Shown here: positions 24,024 through 31,806 of the stretch, piece after piece
How positions within the stretch are numbered: the stretch's first letter is position 1
Layout: every line of letters starts with the position of its first letter
From: Chloroflexota bacterium
GTDB taxonomy: Bacteria; Chloroflexota; Dehalococcoidia; Lucifugimonadales; UBA3495
Assembly: GCA_002721995.1 (NCBI GenBank)
Contig: PBMF01000033.1
Coordinates: 1-33,370, forward strand
Direction of reading: 5' to 3'
DNA length: 33,370 nucleotides
Notes under the pieces: model-generated
The model's database searches: none
What the model was told of the DNA's origin: nothing
The model's input: the letters and a program-made list of their open reading frames with translations, nothing else
Program-made: the position numbers and the translations under genes

Positions 24024-24500
24024 TTGGACCTGCATGTACACGGACGCAACATGGATATCTCCGACAGGACACGGGAGCACATCGCTACCAAGTTGGAGCC
24101 AATCAACCGCCACCTGCCTGGAATCTCAGACGCCACCGTAGAACTGGCCCACGAAGCCACCCAATCGGCCAATGACCGGATCATGGCCCAAGTAACCCTC
24201 AATGTCGCCGGTGCGGTGTTGCGGGCCCAGCGAAGGGTAGCCAATACCAAGGCGGCGGTGAACTCGGTGGCGAAGGCGCTGGACCAACAGATCAAACGGT
24301 ACAAAAGCCACGCCTACCGCAGCGAACGCAACCGCCACGGCGCCCGCGCCATAGACCAATCGCTGGAGGAGATTTCGCCCGGTGACGCCGGACCCCGCGA
24401 GGACCCCTCCGGCGGGCTGGAAACGGTCTCAGGCCTTTTCCCGGACGGGCAGATTGTGCGCGTCAAGGAATTCGAGATGGAACCGATGAGTGTGGAATAA
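24024..24500 (+). CDS. hpf: Ribosome hibernation promoting factor, N-terminal part (frame broken before the dimerisation domain)
   Basis: HPF/RaiA (S30AE) protein that binds the 30S decoding region and silences ribosomes in stationary phase. The first 110 residues are the beta-alpha S30AE domain: LDLHVHGRNMDISDRTREHIATKL and then KAAVNSVAKALDQQIKRYKSH. A linker leads to QIVRVKEFEMEPMSVE, the start of the long-HPF C-terminal domain, but a TAA at 24498-24500 stops it there. The remaining part continues in another frame (see next entry). The TTG start at 24024 has GGAGGTG upstream. As drawn it makes 158 residues, against about 200 for long HPF. Confidence 0.9.
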   Translation: MDLHVHGRNMDISDRTREHIATKLEPINRHLPGISDATVELAHEATQSANDRIMAQVTLNVAGAVLRAQRRVANTKAAVNSVAKALDQQIKRYKSHAYRSERNRHGARAIDQSLEEISPGDAGPREDPSGGLETVSGLFPDGQIVRVKEFEMEPMSVE

Positions 24501-24628
24501 GCGGCACCCGGATGGAATTCCTCGGCCATTCCTTCTACATGTTCTTAGACTCTGAGTCGGACCGGCACGGCGTCCTATACGTGCGGGGAGACGGAAACTA
24601 CGGACTGATTCAACCCAAAACCGTCTAG
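24501..24628 (+). pseudogene. hpf: Out-of-frame C-terminal dimerisation domain of HPF
   Basis: Read in the -1 frame relative to the upstream part, this stretch encodes RMEFLGHSFYMF, then LDSESDRHGVLYVRGDGNYG and LIQPKTV before TAG (24626-24628). That is the conserved end of long-form HPF (normally MSVEEA..xMexLGHxFxxF). Adding one base near 24494-24497, for example an extra A in GGAATAAG, removes the stop and restores one 201-residue protein. The cause could be an indel in the genome or a sequence error. An ATG at 24512 could in principle start a separate 38-residue peptide, but there is no Shine-Dalgarno. Confidence 0.85.
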
Positions 24629-24637
24629 CTGTGTAAA

Positions 24638-24688
24638 ACAAAAGACCGGGCCTTCCATTGACTGGAAGACCCGGTCTTTTTATTTTTT
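24638..24688. terminator. Strong bidirectional Rho-independent terminator
   Basis: AAAGACCGGG (24641-24650) pairs with the complementary CCCGGTCTTT (24670-24679), and the inner arms CTTCCA and TGGAAG also pair. T-runs follow on the plus strand, and A-rich sequence precedes it for the minus strand. It separates the convergent hpf and slipin genes. Confidence 0.9.
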
Positions 24689-24702
24689 CCCATCGGCGGT
24701 GG

Positions 24703-25569
24703 TCAATCAGACTTGCCGTCGCCATTGCCCCGGGAGCCTCCCATCCCCAGGAAATTCCCCAGCATGGAGGTGAACTCCATGGGAAATATCCATTTGGTGG
24801 AAGGGCTGTCACCCAGACCCTTTAACGTCTCAAAATACTGCAGGCTCATGGTGCGCCCGTCGGCCGAACTGGCCACGGCGTTGATGCGCTCCAGGGCCTC
24901 GCTGAATCCCTGGGCCCGGAGCACCGCCGCCTGCTGCTCGCCCTCTGCCCGCAGAATCTCCGATTGGCGTTCACCTTCCGCAGTGAGGATGTTGGACTGC
25001 TTCTCACCCTCGGCCCGGTTGATCTGGGACTGGCGGGCGCCCTCTGACTCGGTGATCTCTGCAGTCTTGATGGCCTCCGCCGACTTCTCCCGTTCCATGG
25101 CAGCCTTCACACCGGGAGGCGGGTCGATCTCATTGATCTCAACCTGGGATATCTTAACTCCCCAGCGCTCGGTGACCTCGTCCATCCTCACCTGGAGGGC
25201 ATCTCTGATCCGCTCCCGCTCGGCCAGAGCGTCGGAAAGGGTGGTGGAGCCGATCACCGCCCTCAGTGTGGCGAAGGCCAGATTCACCACGGCCAGCTCA
25301 AAGTTCTGGACCTCCAGCACGGCCCGTTCGGCCATGTCCTCGATCACCCGGTAGTAGATGACGAAGTCCATATCCACCACCACGTTGTCGGCGGTGATGT
25401 ACTTCTGGGTCGGCACCCTCTGCACCCGCTCTCTAAGGTCTACCTTGGTGCCGTGGTAAACGATGGGCATCAGAAAGTGCAACCCCGACCGGCGAGTGCC
25501 GGTGAAGGTGCCAAATTTCTGCACAACCAAACGTTGGTATTGCTGTACGAGTATCAGACCGAATGCCAT
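24703..25569 (-). CDS. Slipin/stomatin-like SPFH (band 7) protein without an N-terminal membrane anchor
   Basis: A 288-residue SPFH protein. The band 7 domain begins almost at residue 1: ILVQQYQRLVVQKFGTFTG, then GLHFLMPIVY, VDLRERVQRVPTQKYITADNV and VDMDFVIYYRVIE. The C-terminal half is a long charged helix with repeats of the type RAEGEKQ, TAEGERQ and RAEGEQQ, which drives oligomerisation. Slipins normally have a hydrophobic anchor before the SPFH domain; here it is missing. The ATG at 25569 has GGGGAGG just upstream, which supports this start. It follows an NfeD gene, the usual operon partner, by 81 bases. It probably organises membrane microdomains or regulates the protease. Confidence 0.88.
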   Translation of the reverse strand: MAFGLILVQQYQRLVVQKFGTFTGTRRSGLHFLMPIVYHGTKVDLRERVQRVPTQKYITADNVVVDMDFVIYYRVIEDMAERAVLEVQNFELAVVNLAFATLRAVIGSTTLSDALAERERIRDALQVRMDEVTERWGVKISQVEINEIDPPPGVKAAMEREKSAEAIKTAEITESEGARQSQINRAEGEKQSNILTAEGERQSEILRAEGEQQAAVLRAQGFSEALERINAVASSADGRTMSLQYFETLKGLGDSPSTKWIFPMEFTSMLGNFLGMGGSRGNGDGKSD

Positions 25570-25650
25570 ATCGTCCTCCCCACTGTATCTAGATCTTATT
25601 TCGCATGCCCGAATTACCGTGGTCCGGGAATCCCATCCCGTTCAGGTCTA

Positions 25651-27024
25651 TTACGAGTTGACTTGAGTATTTGGATCATTTCGTCGAAAAACAGTCGCAA
25701 CTAGGCCGTCCATACTCCTTACTTCGACCTGTTCGCCGACGGCTATCACACTACCATCTCCACTTATGGCTGTCCACGTCTCGTTGCCCACCATGACGAC
25801 GCCCTGGGGGGCCAGTTCCCCGGTAACCATGGCCACGGCCCCGCTCAGGACCGACTCCCTTTCCGGCGGCACCTGGCGGCGGGACAAATAGGCCTCGCGG
25901 ACCACGTACACCAACGATAGGCCGACCACGGCCCCGGTGCCCGCCAATAGCCATCTGTTAACCGACACGTCCGGCAGCGTCGGAGAGGCGTCACCGAACT
26001 GGGAAAACAGCAACAGTCCGCCCACCATCAGGCTCACTATGGCGCCGGCGCCAAGGATACCGAATCCGGCGACAACCACCTCCAGTCCAATGAGCACCAT
26101 AGCCAGAAGGACGAACACCACGCCGGCCCAGTTCACCGGTAGATTGCCCAGTGCCAAGAAGGCCAGGAGCAGGCAGATGACCCCCACCACGGCGGGGGCG
26201 ACCAGCCCAGGGTTGAACAACTCAACCATGATGCCCAGTCCGCCCACAGTCAGCAGGATGAACGAGACGTTGGGGTCGGATATGAACTCCAAGAAGTGCT
26301 CTAGAATGCTCTTCCCAAAGGAGCGTTGTACCAAGTCACGGGTGTCCAATACCTGGGGGCCGAGAGACGTCTCCGCGGTGAGCCCGTTCAACTTGGCCAG
26401 AAGGTCATCCAGGTCGTCGGCGATGAAGTCGATCACGTTGTCGGCCAAAGCCTCTTGGGCCGAGTACGAGGCAGCCGAACGGACCGTCTCCTCCAGTTTG
26501 TCCTGGTTCCTGCCCCGCTCCTGGGCGATGCTTCTGATCAGAGCGGCGGCATCGTTTTCGATCTTGGTCGCCAGGGTGTCCTCCAGGTCCTCTCCAGTGC
26601 CGGAAATCGGTGTGGCCGCACCGATGTTGGTGCCGGGGGCCATCACCGCGAAGTTGCCTGCCGCTGTGATGAAGGTCCCAGCGGAACCGGCCCGCGCTCC
26701 CCTGGGAGAGACGAACACCGCGACAGGGACAGGGGACTCCAAGATCAGCTCAACGATCTCCCTGGTGGAACCCAGCAGGCCGCCGGGGGTATCCAGTTGG
26801 ATGACCAACAGCTCCGCTTCTTCGTACCGGGCCTGTTCTATCGCCCTTGAAATGAACCTTTCTTTGACGGAGTTGATGATGCCGTCCACGGTCATAACAA
26901 GGACATGGGGCGATGGGGGAGGTTCCTGGGCGCTGGCCAGGGCCGGCCCTAGTAGTCCGGCGAAAAACAGACTCATGAAGAGGCCCGCGAAAACTAGACG
27001 GACAACCCGGAGCCGCTGAGTCAT
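25651..27024 (-). CDS. NfeD-like membrane serine protease (long form)
   Basis: A 457-residue NfeD1b-type protein. An N-terminal signal sequence (LVFAGLFMSLFFAGLLGPALASAQ) is followed by a ClpP-class protease domain: LVIQLDTPGGLLGSTREIVE, FVSPRGARAGSAGTFITAAG (the serine) and a lysine in LATKIENDAAALIRS. Next come four or five membrane segments (about residues 240-360), then a C-terminal OB-fold (GAVAMVTGELAPQGVV, VGEQVEVRSMDGL). Relatives cleave the hydrophobic C-terminus of the partner stomatin. The ATG at 27024 is used; a GTG three codons upstream is possible. It is co-directional with the slipin gene. Confidence 0.92.
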   Translation of the reverse strand: MTQRLRVVRLVFAGLFMSLFFAGLLGPALASAQEPPPSPHVLVMTVDGIINSVKERFISRAIEQARYEEAELLVIQLDTPGGLLGSTREIVELILESPVPVAVFVSPRGARAGSAGTFITAAGNFAVMAPGTNIGAATPISGTGEDLEDTLATKIENDAAALIRSIAQERGRNQDKLEETVRSAASYSAQEALADNVIDFIADDLDDLLAKLNGLTAETSLGPQVLDTRDLVQRSFGKSILEHFLEFISDPNVSFILLTVGGLGIMVELFNPGLVAPAVVGVICLLLAFLALGNLPVNWAGVVFVLLAMVLIGLEVVVAGFGILGAGAIVSLMVGGLLLFSQFGDASPTLPDVSVNRWLLAGTGAVVGLSLVYVVREAYLSRRQVPPERESVLSGAVAMVTGELAPQGVVMVGNETWTAISGDGSVIAVGEQVEVRSMDGLVATVFRRNDPNTQVNS

Positions 27025-27063
27025 TCGGTCCACCGCCTTGGTTGGAGGGTCAAGACTTGTGAG

Positions 27064-27085
27064 CGTCTACGTTTAATTGTAGACG
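27064..27085. repeat. Perfect 7-base inverted repeat upstream of nfeD
   Basis: CGTCTAC (27064-27070), 8 bases, GTAGACG (27079-27085). On the minus strand it contains TACAAT, which could be the -10 box of the NfeD/slipin unit, so it may be an operator. It lies just after the stop of the flavoprotein gene, but no T-run follows, so it is not a typical terminator. Confidence 0.45.
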
Positions 27086-27113
27086 GTTGGAGGCCCGATG
27101 ATAGGGACGAAGG

Positions 27114-28343
27114 CTAGACCCGGGACATGGACTCTGCCATTACCTCTTCCGAGACAGCAATCTCCGTTGCCTCCGGGGCCTTGGCCATCCGAGCCAGCAG
27201 CGGATTGACCAGTTTCAGCACTCCGCCCAGGGTGGGGTGGCCCATGATCTTACCAATCATGGAACTGTGCCAGTCGAAGGATACCTCCGGGGAGTTGGCC
27301 AGCTCAGCGACGAAACCGTTCTTGCTGGCCTGCTGCACCAGAGAGCTGATGTGGCTGTCGCCCAAATACTCAAAGAGCCGTCGGGCCGAATAACCCACCT
27401 CCAGTTCTTTGGACAGCAGGGCCTTCCATTGTTTCTGGTAGGCGCTCAGTTGGGTGGCGGAGAGCCGGTTTCCTTGCATGGCCTCGTCCAGGGCGCCGGC
27501 GGCGAACTCGCTGGCCATCAGCGAGTAGAATATGCCGCCCCCAGTGGTGGGTTTCACCTGGCCGGCCGCATCACCAACAACTAGGACGCGGTCCATGTAG
27601 GTCTTGCGCAGGGGCCGGAGGGGGATGCCCCAGCAGGTAGCCTTGGAAGCCGTGCCCTTGACGGTGCCCTCTGCCATACGGGCCGCTATGAATTTGTCAA
27701 AACGCTCCAAGGCGTTCTTTCGCACCAGAAGTCCGGCCAGGGCAAAACCGGGCTGGGTCGGCACCAACCAGGCGAAGAATCCCGGCGCAACATCACGGCC
27801 AACGTAGACTTCCACTTCTTCCAGACCTTCGGTTTCAACCAACGCCTGCACACCCACTACGTAGTCCGACGCCTCTCCCAGACCCAGTTGCCGGTTCAGT
27901 TGGGAGCCGAAACCCGCCGCCAGGACCAGGGCCCTTGCTTCCAGGGTCTCATCGTTGGTTACGACTGTGACACGGTCTTTACGCTGTTCCACCTGGGCTA
28001 CCCGCTGCCCCAGCAGATATTGGGCGCCGGCTTCCCTCGCACGGTCGGCGAAGGATGAAACATAGGCCACGCGGTTGACCACGCGGGCGACGGGACGGGG
28101 AGTCTCGAACCTGATGCCCTCTAACGAAGGGGCAACCACCCGGGCCGAATTGATCTCACGGTAGACCAGGGAGGGGTCTATGGGGTAGCGGCGGAAACAC
28201 TCCTCGCCGACCAGTCCGGTACAGAGCTTATCGCCGATATTTTCACGGGAGTCGATGACGGTAACGCCGTAGCCCTTCTTCGCCAGGGTTAGGGCGGCGT
28301 TATTGCCGGCAGGGCCGGCCCCCACCACGATCACATCATCCAA
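27114..28343 (-). CDS. Geranylgeranyl-reductase-family FAD-dependent oxidoreductase
   Basis: A 409-residue flavoprotein. The N-terminal FAD motif is VIVVGAGPAGNNAALTLAKKG. DKLCTGLVG is the conserved Cys-Gly block of geranylgeranyl reductases. Further on are ALVLAAGFGSQLNRQLGL, FAWLVPTQPGFALAGLL, and DRVLVVGDAAGQVKPTTGGGIFYSLMAS, the second FAD contact. Archaeal homologues saturate the isoprenoid chains of lipids; bacterial ones also act on chlorophyll phytyl chains and quinones. The substrate here is not known; a menaquinone or lipid side chain is plausible. The TTG start at 28343 has GAGGTG upstream. It is divergent from the GntR regulator, with an intervening palindrome cluster. Confidence 0.85.
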   Translation of the reverse strand: MDDVIVVGAGPAGNNAALTLAKKGYGVTVIDSRENIGDKLCTGLVGEECFRRYPIDPSLVYREINSARVVAPSLEGIRFETPRPVARVVNRVAYVSSFADRAREAGAQYLLGQRVAQVEQRKDRVTVVTNDETLEARALVLAAGFGSQLNRQLGLGEASDYVVGVQALVETEGLEEVEVYVGRDVAPGFFAWLVPTQPGFALAGLLVRKNALERFDKFIAARMAEGTVKGTASKATCWGIPLRPLRKTYMDRVLVVGDAAGQVKPTTGGGIFYSLMASEFAAGALDEAMQGNRLSATQLSAYQKQWKALLSKELEVGYSARRLFEYLGDSHISSLVQQASKNGFVAELANSPEVSFDWHSSMIGKIMGHPTLGGVLKLVNPLLARMAKAPEATEIAVSEEVMAESMSRV

Positions 28344-28395
28344 ATTGAGCGCACCTCGGTAGCCCCGCTGCTCGGGGCTGGGGTTTCACGCCGAG

Positions 28396-28401
28396 ATTAT
28401 A
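28396..28401 (-). promoter_or_regulatory. Possible -10 box of the divergent flavoprotein gene
   Basis: TATAAT on the minus strand, about 50 bases before the TTG start. No good -35 box is present at the right spacing, so this is only a candidate. Confidence 0.3.
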
Positions 28402-28426
28402 TACCCCGCAGAGGGCCTCAGCTAGG

Positions 28427-28460
28427 TGGTTAGTCCAACCAATTGGACCGTTATTGTCCA
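28427..28460. promoter_or_regulatory. Cluster of GTCCA half-sites in alternating orientation (possible operator)
   Basis: GTCCA lies at 28433-28437, TGGAC at 28444-28448 and GTCCA at 28456-28460, with centres 11 and 12 bases apart, close to one helical turn. The first pair forms a perfect 6-base inverted repeat GTCCAA/TTGGAC with a 4-base centre. It lies between the divergent flavoprotein and GntR genes, upstream of the GntR promoter. Confidence 0.4.
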
Positions 28461-28529
28461 CTTAACGTCCCTTCGGACGGCTTGCGGGTTGCCATAACAC
28501 CGGCAGAATACCGGCCGGCCCGCCACGCC

Positions 28530-28557
28530 TTGACAACGCCTGGCTGGGGTGTATAAT
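28530..28557 (+). promoter_or_regulatory. Consensus sigma70 promoter of the GntR regulator
   Basis: TTGACA (28530-28535), 16 bases, TATAAT (28552-28557): both boxes match the consensus exactly. The transcript would start near 28564, about 47 bases before the regulator start codon. Confidence 0.8.
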
Positions 28558-28572
28558 CCTGCCGAACCCGAG

Positions 28573-28587
28573 ATTGGTCAGACCAAT
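28573..28587. promoter_or_regulatory. GntR/FadR-type palindromic operator
   Basis: ATTGGTCAGACCAAT is a perfect 7+1+7 palindrome. It has the TGGTNNNACCA core known for FadR-subfamily GntR regulators such as PdhR. It begins about 9 bases after the expected start of transcription and 24 bases before the regulator start codon, so bound protein would block transcription: autoregulation is likely. Confidence 0.7.
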
Positions 28588-28610
28588 TTCGTTCCCAATT
28601 ATGTTCAACG

Positions 28611-29327
28611 ATGATTCAGTCCGAATTACATAACCTCCAGGGGCAAAGACTCCACGAGTCCATCGTCCAGAGGTTCCACGACCTGATCCAGAACGGGACC
28701 CTGGAGCACGGCTCCAAGCTGCCGCCGGAACGGGTATTGGCCGAACAGTTAAAGGTCGGCCGCAGTTCGGTGCGGGAAGCCATCCGGACGCTGGAACTGC
28801 AGGGCCTGGCGGTGAGCAAACAGGGCTCCGGGACGTTCATCAACACCCAGAGCCTGGATGCCGTCACGTCCCTTATGACTTCCGGACTGGGAGCGGGCGA
28901 GGCACAGCTCAGAGACATATTCGAGGTCCGTCACCTGCTGGAGCCCCAGTTGGCCGCTCTGGCCGCACAGAAAGCCACGCCAGAAGACGTGGAGCGTTTG
29001 GCGGCCATCTTGGAAGAGCAGCAGCGCCAGATCATGGAGGGCGAGACCGGAGTGGACGCCGACACCAAATTCCACTTCGCCCTGGCCACCGCCACCCACA
29101 ACGCGGCTCTGGTCAAGGTGGTCAGCGCCGTGGAAGACGTGCTGCGTCAGTCCTGCGACCAGTCGCTGCAGCAGCCCGGCAGGCCCGAAAGGTCCCTGGA
29201 GTCCCACCATCAGATCTTGGAGATGGTGCGGGCTGGAGACCACCGGGGCGCCCGGGAAGCCATGGAGCATCACCTGACCGCGGTTGAGCCGTCGGCGGTC
29301 TTTCCGTCCACGGCCGTTGGCGAATAA
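28611..29327 (+). CDS. FadR/GntR family transcriptional regulator (FCD domain)
   Basis: A 238-residue repressor-type protein. The N-terminal winged helix-turn-helix is SKLPPERVLAEQLKVGRSSVREAIRTLELQGL followed by QGSGTFI. The C-terminal all-helical FCD domain is seen in DIFEVRHLLEPQLAALAA, DTKFHFALATATHNAAL (metal-site Asp and His) and SLESHHQILEMVRAGDHRGAREAMEHHL (the two further histidines). FCD regulators bind small organic acids, often with a metal. It is preceded by a consensus promoter and a matching palindromic operator. The oxidoreductase genes begin about 100 bases downstream, so its natural ligand may be their substrate. No strong Shine-Dalgarno precedes the ATG at 28611. Confidence 0.92.
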   Translation: MIQSELHNLQGQRLHESIVQRFHDLIQNGTLEHGSKLPPERVLAEQLKVGRSSVREAIRTLELQGLAVSKQGSGTFINTQSLDAVTSLMTSGLGAGEAQLRDIFEVRHLLEPQLAALAAQKATPEDVERLAAILEEQQRQIMEGETGVDADTKFHFALATATHNAALVKVVSAVEDVLRQSCDQSLQQPGRPERSLESHHQILEMVRAGDHRGAREAMEHHLTAVEPSAVFPSTAVGE

Positions 29328-29344
29328 CCGAACAGGGTATCGAA

Positions 29345-29369
29345 ACGTCCCGGCCCCAGGGCCAGACGT
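29345..29369. repeat. Hairpin between gntR and the oxidoreductase operon
   Basis: ACGTC (29345-29349) pairs with GACGT (29365-29369), and inside it GGCC (52-55) pairs with GGCC (60-63). There is no T-run, so it is not a typical terminator. It could be an RNA processing or stabilising hairpin that sets the ratio of regulator to enzyme. Confidence 0.45.
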
Positions 29370-29426
29370 CAAAGCGATAGAGCAGTAGATAAATCTCACC
29401 GGAACTAAAAGCTGAGGAGGAGACCT

Positions 29427-30578
29427 ATGGCCACCCGAGCTGTTGAGGTGGTGTACCGGGGCATATTCCAGCGGACTCTGGCCCGGAACATCGTCCGAAA
29501 CATAGTTTTCGCCGCACGTAAAGACGGCAAGATCGGCACCGCCTTTGGCCGGTACAGCGACTCTCCCGAGAGGAACGGAATCCCGGCCAAGCAATTCGCC
29601 GTGGTCGCCGACACCGCCCTGGAACTGGAAGAGAGCCTGGCCGTCTACGAAGCCACTTCCGTGGACGTCACCATCAACCTGGACGACACCATGTGCAAGG
29701 GCCTGGAGTCCTGGGCCTGGTACGGATTGCAGCCCATCAACGAGCTGACCAAGCCCGGCGGCACGCTGATCGTGACCTCCCGCCAGGACGCCGATTCTCT
29801 GATAGAGGATATCCATCAGAAGGACACCCCCTACGACCTGGCCATCATCCCCAGCACCGTGAGCTTCTCCGGTCTATGGGTCTACAAGGATGACCATACC
29901 GACATGCGGGTGCTGGGCACTCTATGCAAGGTCTGTCCAGATCTGGTGAGCATGGAAGCCATGATGGAGACCATCCAGGAGCAGACGGCCAACGACACCA
30001 AGGCCGCCTCCGCCCAGCGGGCCTTCGACCGGACCACCACCCGCCTCGTGGAGCCCGGTGAGGGCAACACCGAGACCCCCTTCGGTTTCGACATGCCCGG
30101 CTGGAAGAACATGGAAGAGGGCCTGGTCATCCGTGCCGTGCCGGAAGGCAGCGGTTTCCGCGGCGGAGACGAGGGTTACACCCCCGGCCGCAGCGATGTG
30201 TTCAAGAAGTGGAGCACCCGGTCCATGCGTCCGGTCATCAACTTCGACACCTGCATCAAGTGCACCCTCTGCTGGCTCCAGTGCCCGGACACCTGCTTCG
30301 ACGTGACCCCCGATGGTCTCTATGACGCCAACATGGAAGCGTGCTGCGGCTGCGGTGTGTGCGAATCGGTCTGCCCGGTCCCCGACTGCGTGACCATGGT
30401 GGGCGAGCCGGAGTTCAACGACAACGCCAGCCAGTACGACATGTGGATGGCCGACAAAGAGGGCTACAACAAGTGGATGACCGAACTGGTCGATAAGACT
30501 AAAGCCGAGACCAGGAGCCACGGTTTCCACCATGTCGGCGGCTACGCTGAAGAGATCAATGCCACGGAGGACGCCTAA
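29427..30578 (+). CDS. 2-oxoacid:ferredoxin oxidoreductase, fused gamma-delta subunit (probable oxalate oxidoreductase)
   Basis: A 383-residue fusion. Residues 1-200 are the PorG/POR_C gamma domain (VEVVYRGIFQRTLARNIV, LEESLAVYEATSVDVTINLDD). The C-terminal part is a ferredoxin-like delta domain with two 4Fe-4S motifs: C276-C279-C282-C286 (CIKCTLCWLQCP) and C306-C309-C312-C316 (within CCGCGVCESVCP). It would pass electrons from the TPP/Fe-S core to external ferredoxin. The ATG at 29427 has GAGGAGGAG upstream. It overlaps the alpha gene by one base (TAATG). From memory, oxalate oxidoreductase of Moorella also has a fused gamma-delta subunit and the same gene order; ordinary four-subunit PorGDAB keeps them separate. 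Confidence 0.88.
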   Translation: MATRAVEVVYRGIFQRTLARNIVRNIVFAARKDGKIGTAFGRYSDSPERNGIPAKQFAVVADTALELEESLAVYEATSVDVTINLDDTMCKGLESWAWYGLQPINELTKPGGTLIVTSRQDADSLIEDIHQKDTPYDLAIIPSTVSFSGLWVYKDDHTDMRVLGTLCKVCPDLVSMEAMMETIQEQTANDTKAASAQRAFDRTTTRLVEPGEGNTETPFGFDMPGWKNMEEGLVIRAVPEGSGFRGGDEGYTPGRSDVFKKWSTRSMRPVINFDTCIKCTLCWLQCPDTCFDVTPDGLYDANMEACCGCGVCESVCPVPDCVTMVGEPEFNDNASQYDMWMADKEGYNKWMTELVDKTKAETRSHGFHHVGGYAEEINATEDA

Positions 30579-31804
30579 TGGCCACCGCACAGTCAGGGCT
30601 CTTTCAGGAGTCCAAAGAGGAATTAATCAGCGGCAGTGAGGCCGTGGGCATCGCCTGCGCCCTGGCCGACGTTGACGTCATCACCGCCTATCCCATCCGA
30701 CCCTACGACACGGTGATGCAGTACGTGTCCCGTCTCAAGGCCGACGGCGCCTTCGATTGCGACTTCATTGTGGCCGAGAGCGAACACTCCCAGTTTGAGA
30801 TTGTGAAGCACGCCTCCGCCGTGGGCGCCCGGACCTTCTCCGGCTCCAGTGGTGTGGGCTGGTTCTACGCCTTTGAGGCCATCACCGTCACCGCCGGGCT
30901 GCGCATGCCCGTTGTCGCCATGGTGGGCAACCGGGCTCTCGACGACCCCGGCGCCTTCGGTGTTGAACACAACGACGCAATGGCCGTCCGCGACCTGGGC
31001 TGGCACCTGTACTGGGTCGCCACCGCCCAGGAAGCCCTGGATACGGCCCTGCTGGCCTGGAAGGTGGCCGAAGACCCCCGGGTCCTGCTGCCCTTCGCCC
31101 TCAGCTGCGACGGGTCTTTCCTGACCCACTCCCAGGCCATCGTGCAGGTGCCCTCCCAGGAGCAGGTCAGCAAGTTCCTGCCCAACTACACCCGGGGCGA
31201 CCTGCAACTGCATCCGGACAACCCCATCACCATCGCCCCCCAGGTGAACGAGGACTGGCTGATGGAGATCCGGCGCCAGACTGACGAGGCCATGCGCCGG
31301 ACCCACGATGTCATAGTCGAGGCCTACGACGAGTTCAAAGAGGTGTTCGGCCGGGGCGACCCCAGCCCGTTCATCGAAGAGTACATGACCGAGGACGCCG
31401 AGATCCTGCTGGTGGGAATGGGCACCCTGGCCATGCCGACCAGGGTCGCCGTCCGCCGTATGCGTGAGGCCGGCAAGAAGGTCGGGTTCGTGAGGATTAA
31501 GTTCTTCCGGCCCTTCGCCACCGAGGAGATACAGAACGCTCTGAAGGGCGCCAAGGCCGTGGCGGTCGTCGACCGTGACTACTCCTACGGCTCCCCCCAA
31601 TTCGGCGGCGTGCTCTTCCAGGAGTTGCGTTCGGCCCTCTATCCCCTGCCGGAGCGGCCCTTGATGTTGAACTTCATCGCCGGGCTGGGCGGCCGGGAAG
31701 TCAAAGTTACCGACGTAGATGAGATGGTTGAGACCACTCAAAAAGCCATCGACACTGGTAAAATCGAACAGACCACCACCTGGGTCTCCGTAAGGGAGGA
31801 GTAA
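30578..31804 (+). CDS. 2-oxoacid:ferredoxin oxidoreductase alpha subunit (probable oxalate oxidoreductase)
   Basis: A 408-residue alpha subunit holding the Pyr-type domain (1-240) and the transketolase C-like domain (about 290-400). SGSEAVGIACALADVDVITAYPIRP shows the substrate-site motif YPIRP with R41 where pyruvate enzymes have Thr (YPITP). The catalytic-type Glu lies in VAESEHSQFE (E67-E74). The loop GNRALDDPGAF has R119, D122 and F127. Subtracting 10 gives 31, 109, 112 and 117, the numbers I recall for the oxalate-binding Arg and the switch-loop residues of Moorella oxalate oxidoreductase. The proposed reaction is oxalate + CoA-independent TPP chemistry to 2 CO2 with reduced ferredoxin. 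Another small 2-oxoacid is possible. Confidence 0.85.
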   Translation: MATAQSGLFQESKEELISGSEAVGIACALADVDVITAYPIRPYDTVMQYVSRLKADGAFDCDFIVAESEHSQFEIVKHASAVGARTFSGSSGVGWFYAFEAITVTAGLRMPVVAMVGNRALDDPGAFGVEHNDAMAVRDLGWHLYWVATAQEALDTALLAWKVAEDPRVLLPFALSCDGSFLTHSQAIVQVPSQEQVSKFLPNYTRGDLQLHPDNPITIAPQVNEDWLMEIRRQTDEAMRRTHDVIVEAYDEFKEVFGRGDPSPFIEEYMTEDAEILLVGMGTLAMPTRVAVRRMREAGKKVGFVRIKFFRPFATEEIQNALKGAKAVAVVDRDYSYGSPQFGGVLFQELRSALYPLPERPLMLNFIAGLGGREVKVTDVDEMVETTQKAIDTGKIEQTTTWVSVREE

Positions 31805-31806
31805 AC

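Noticed and set aside
25937-27019. 360-codon plus-strand frame opposite nfeD
   Set aside because: Ser/Thr/Arg-rich shadow; the minus strand has a signal peptide, protease motifs and membrane segments.
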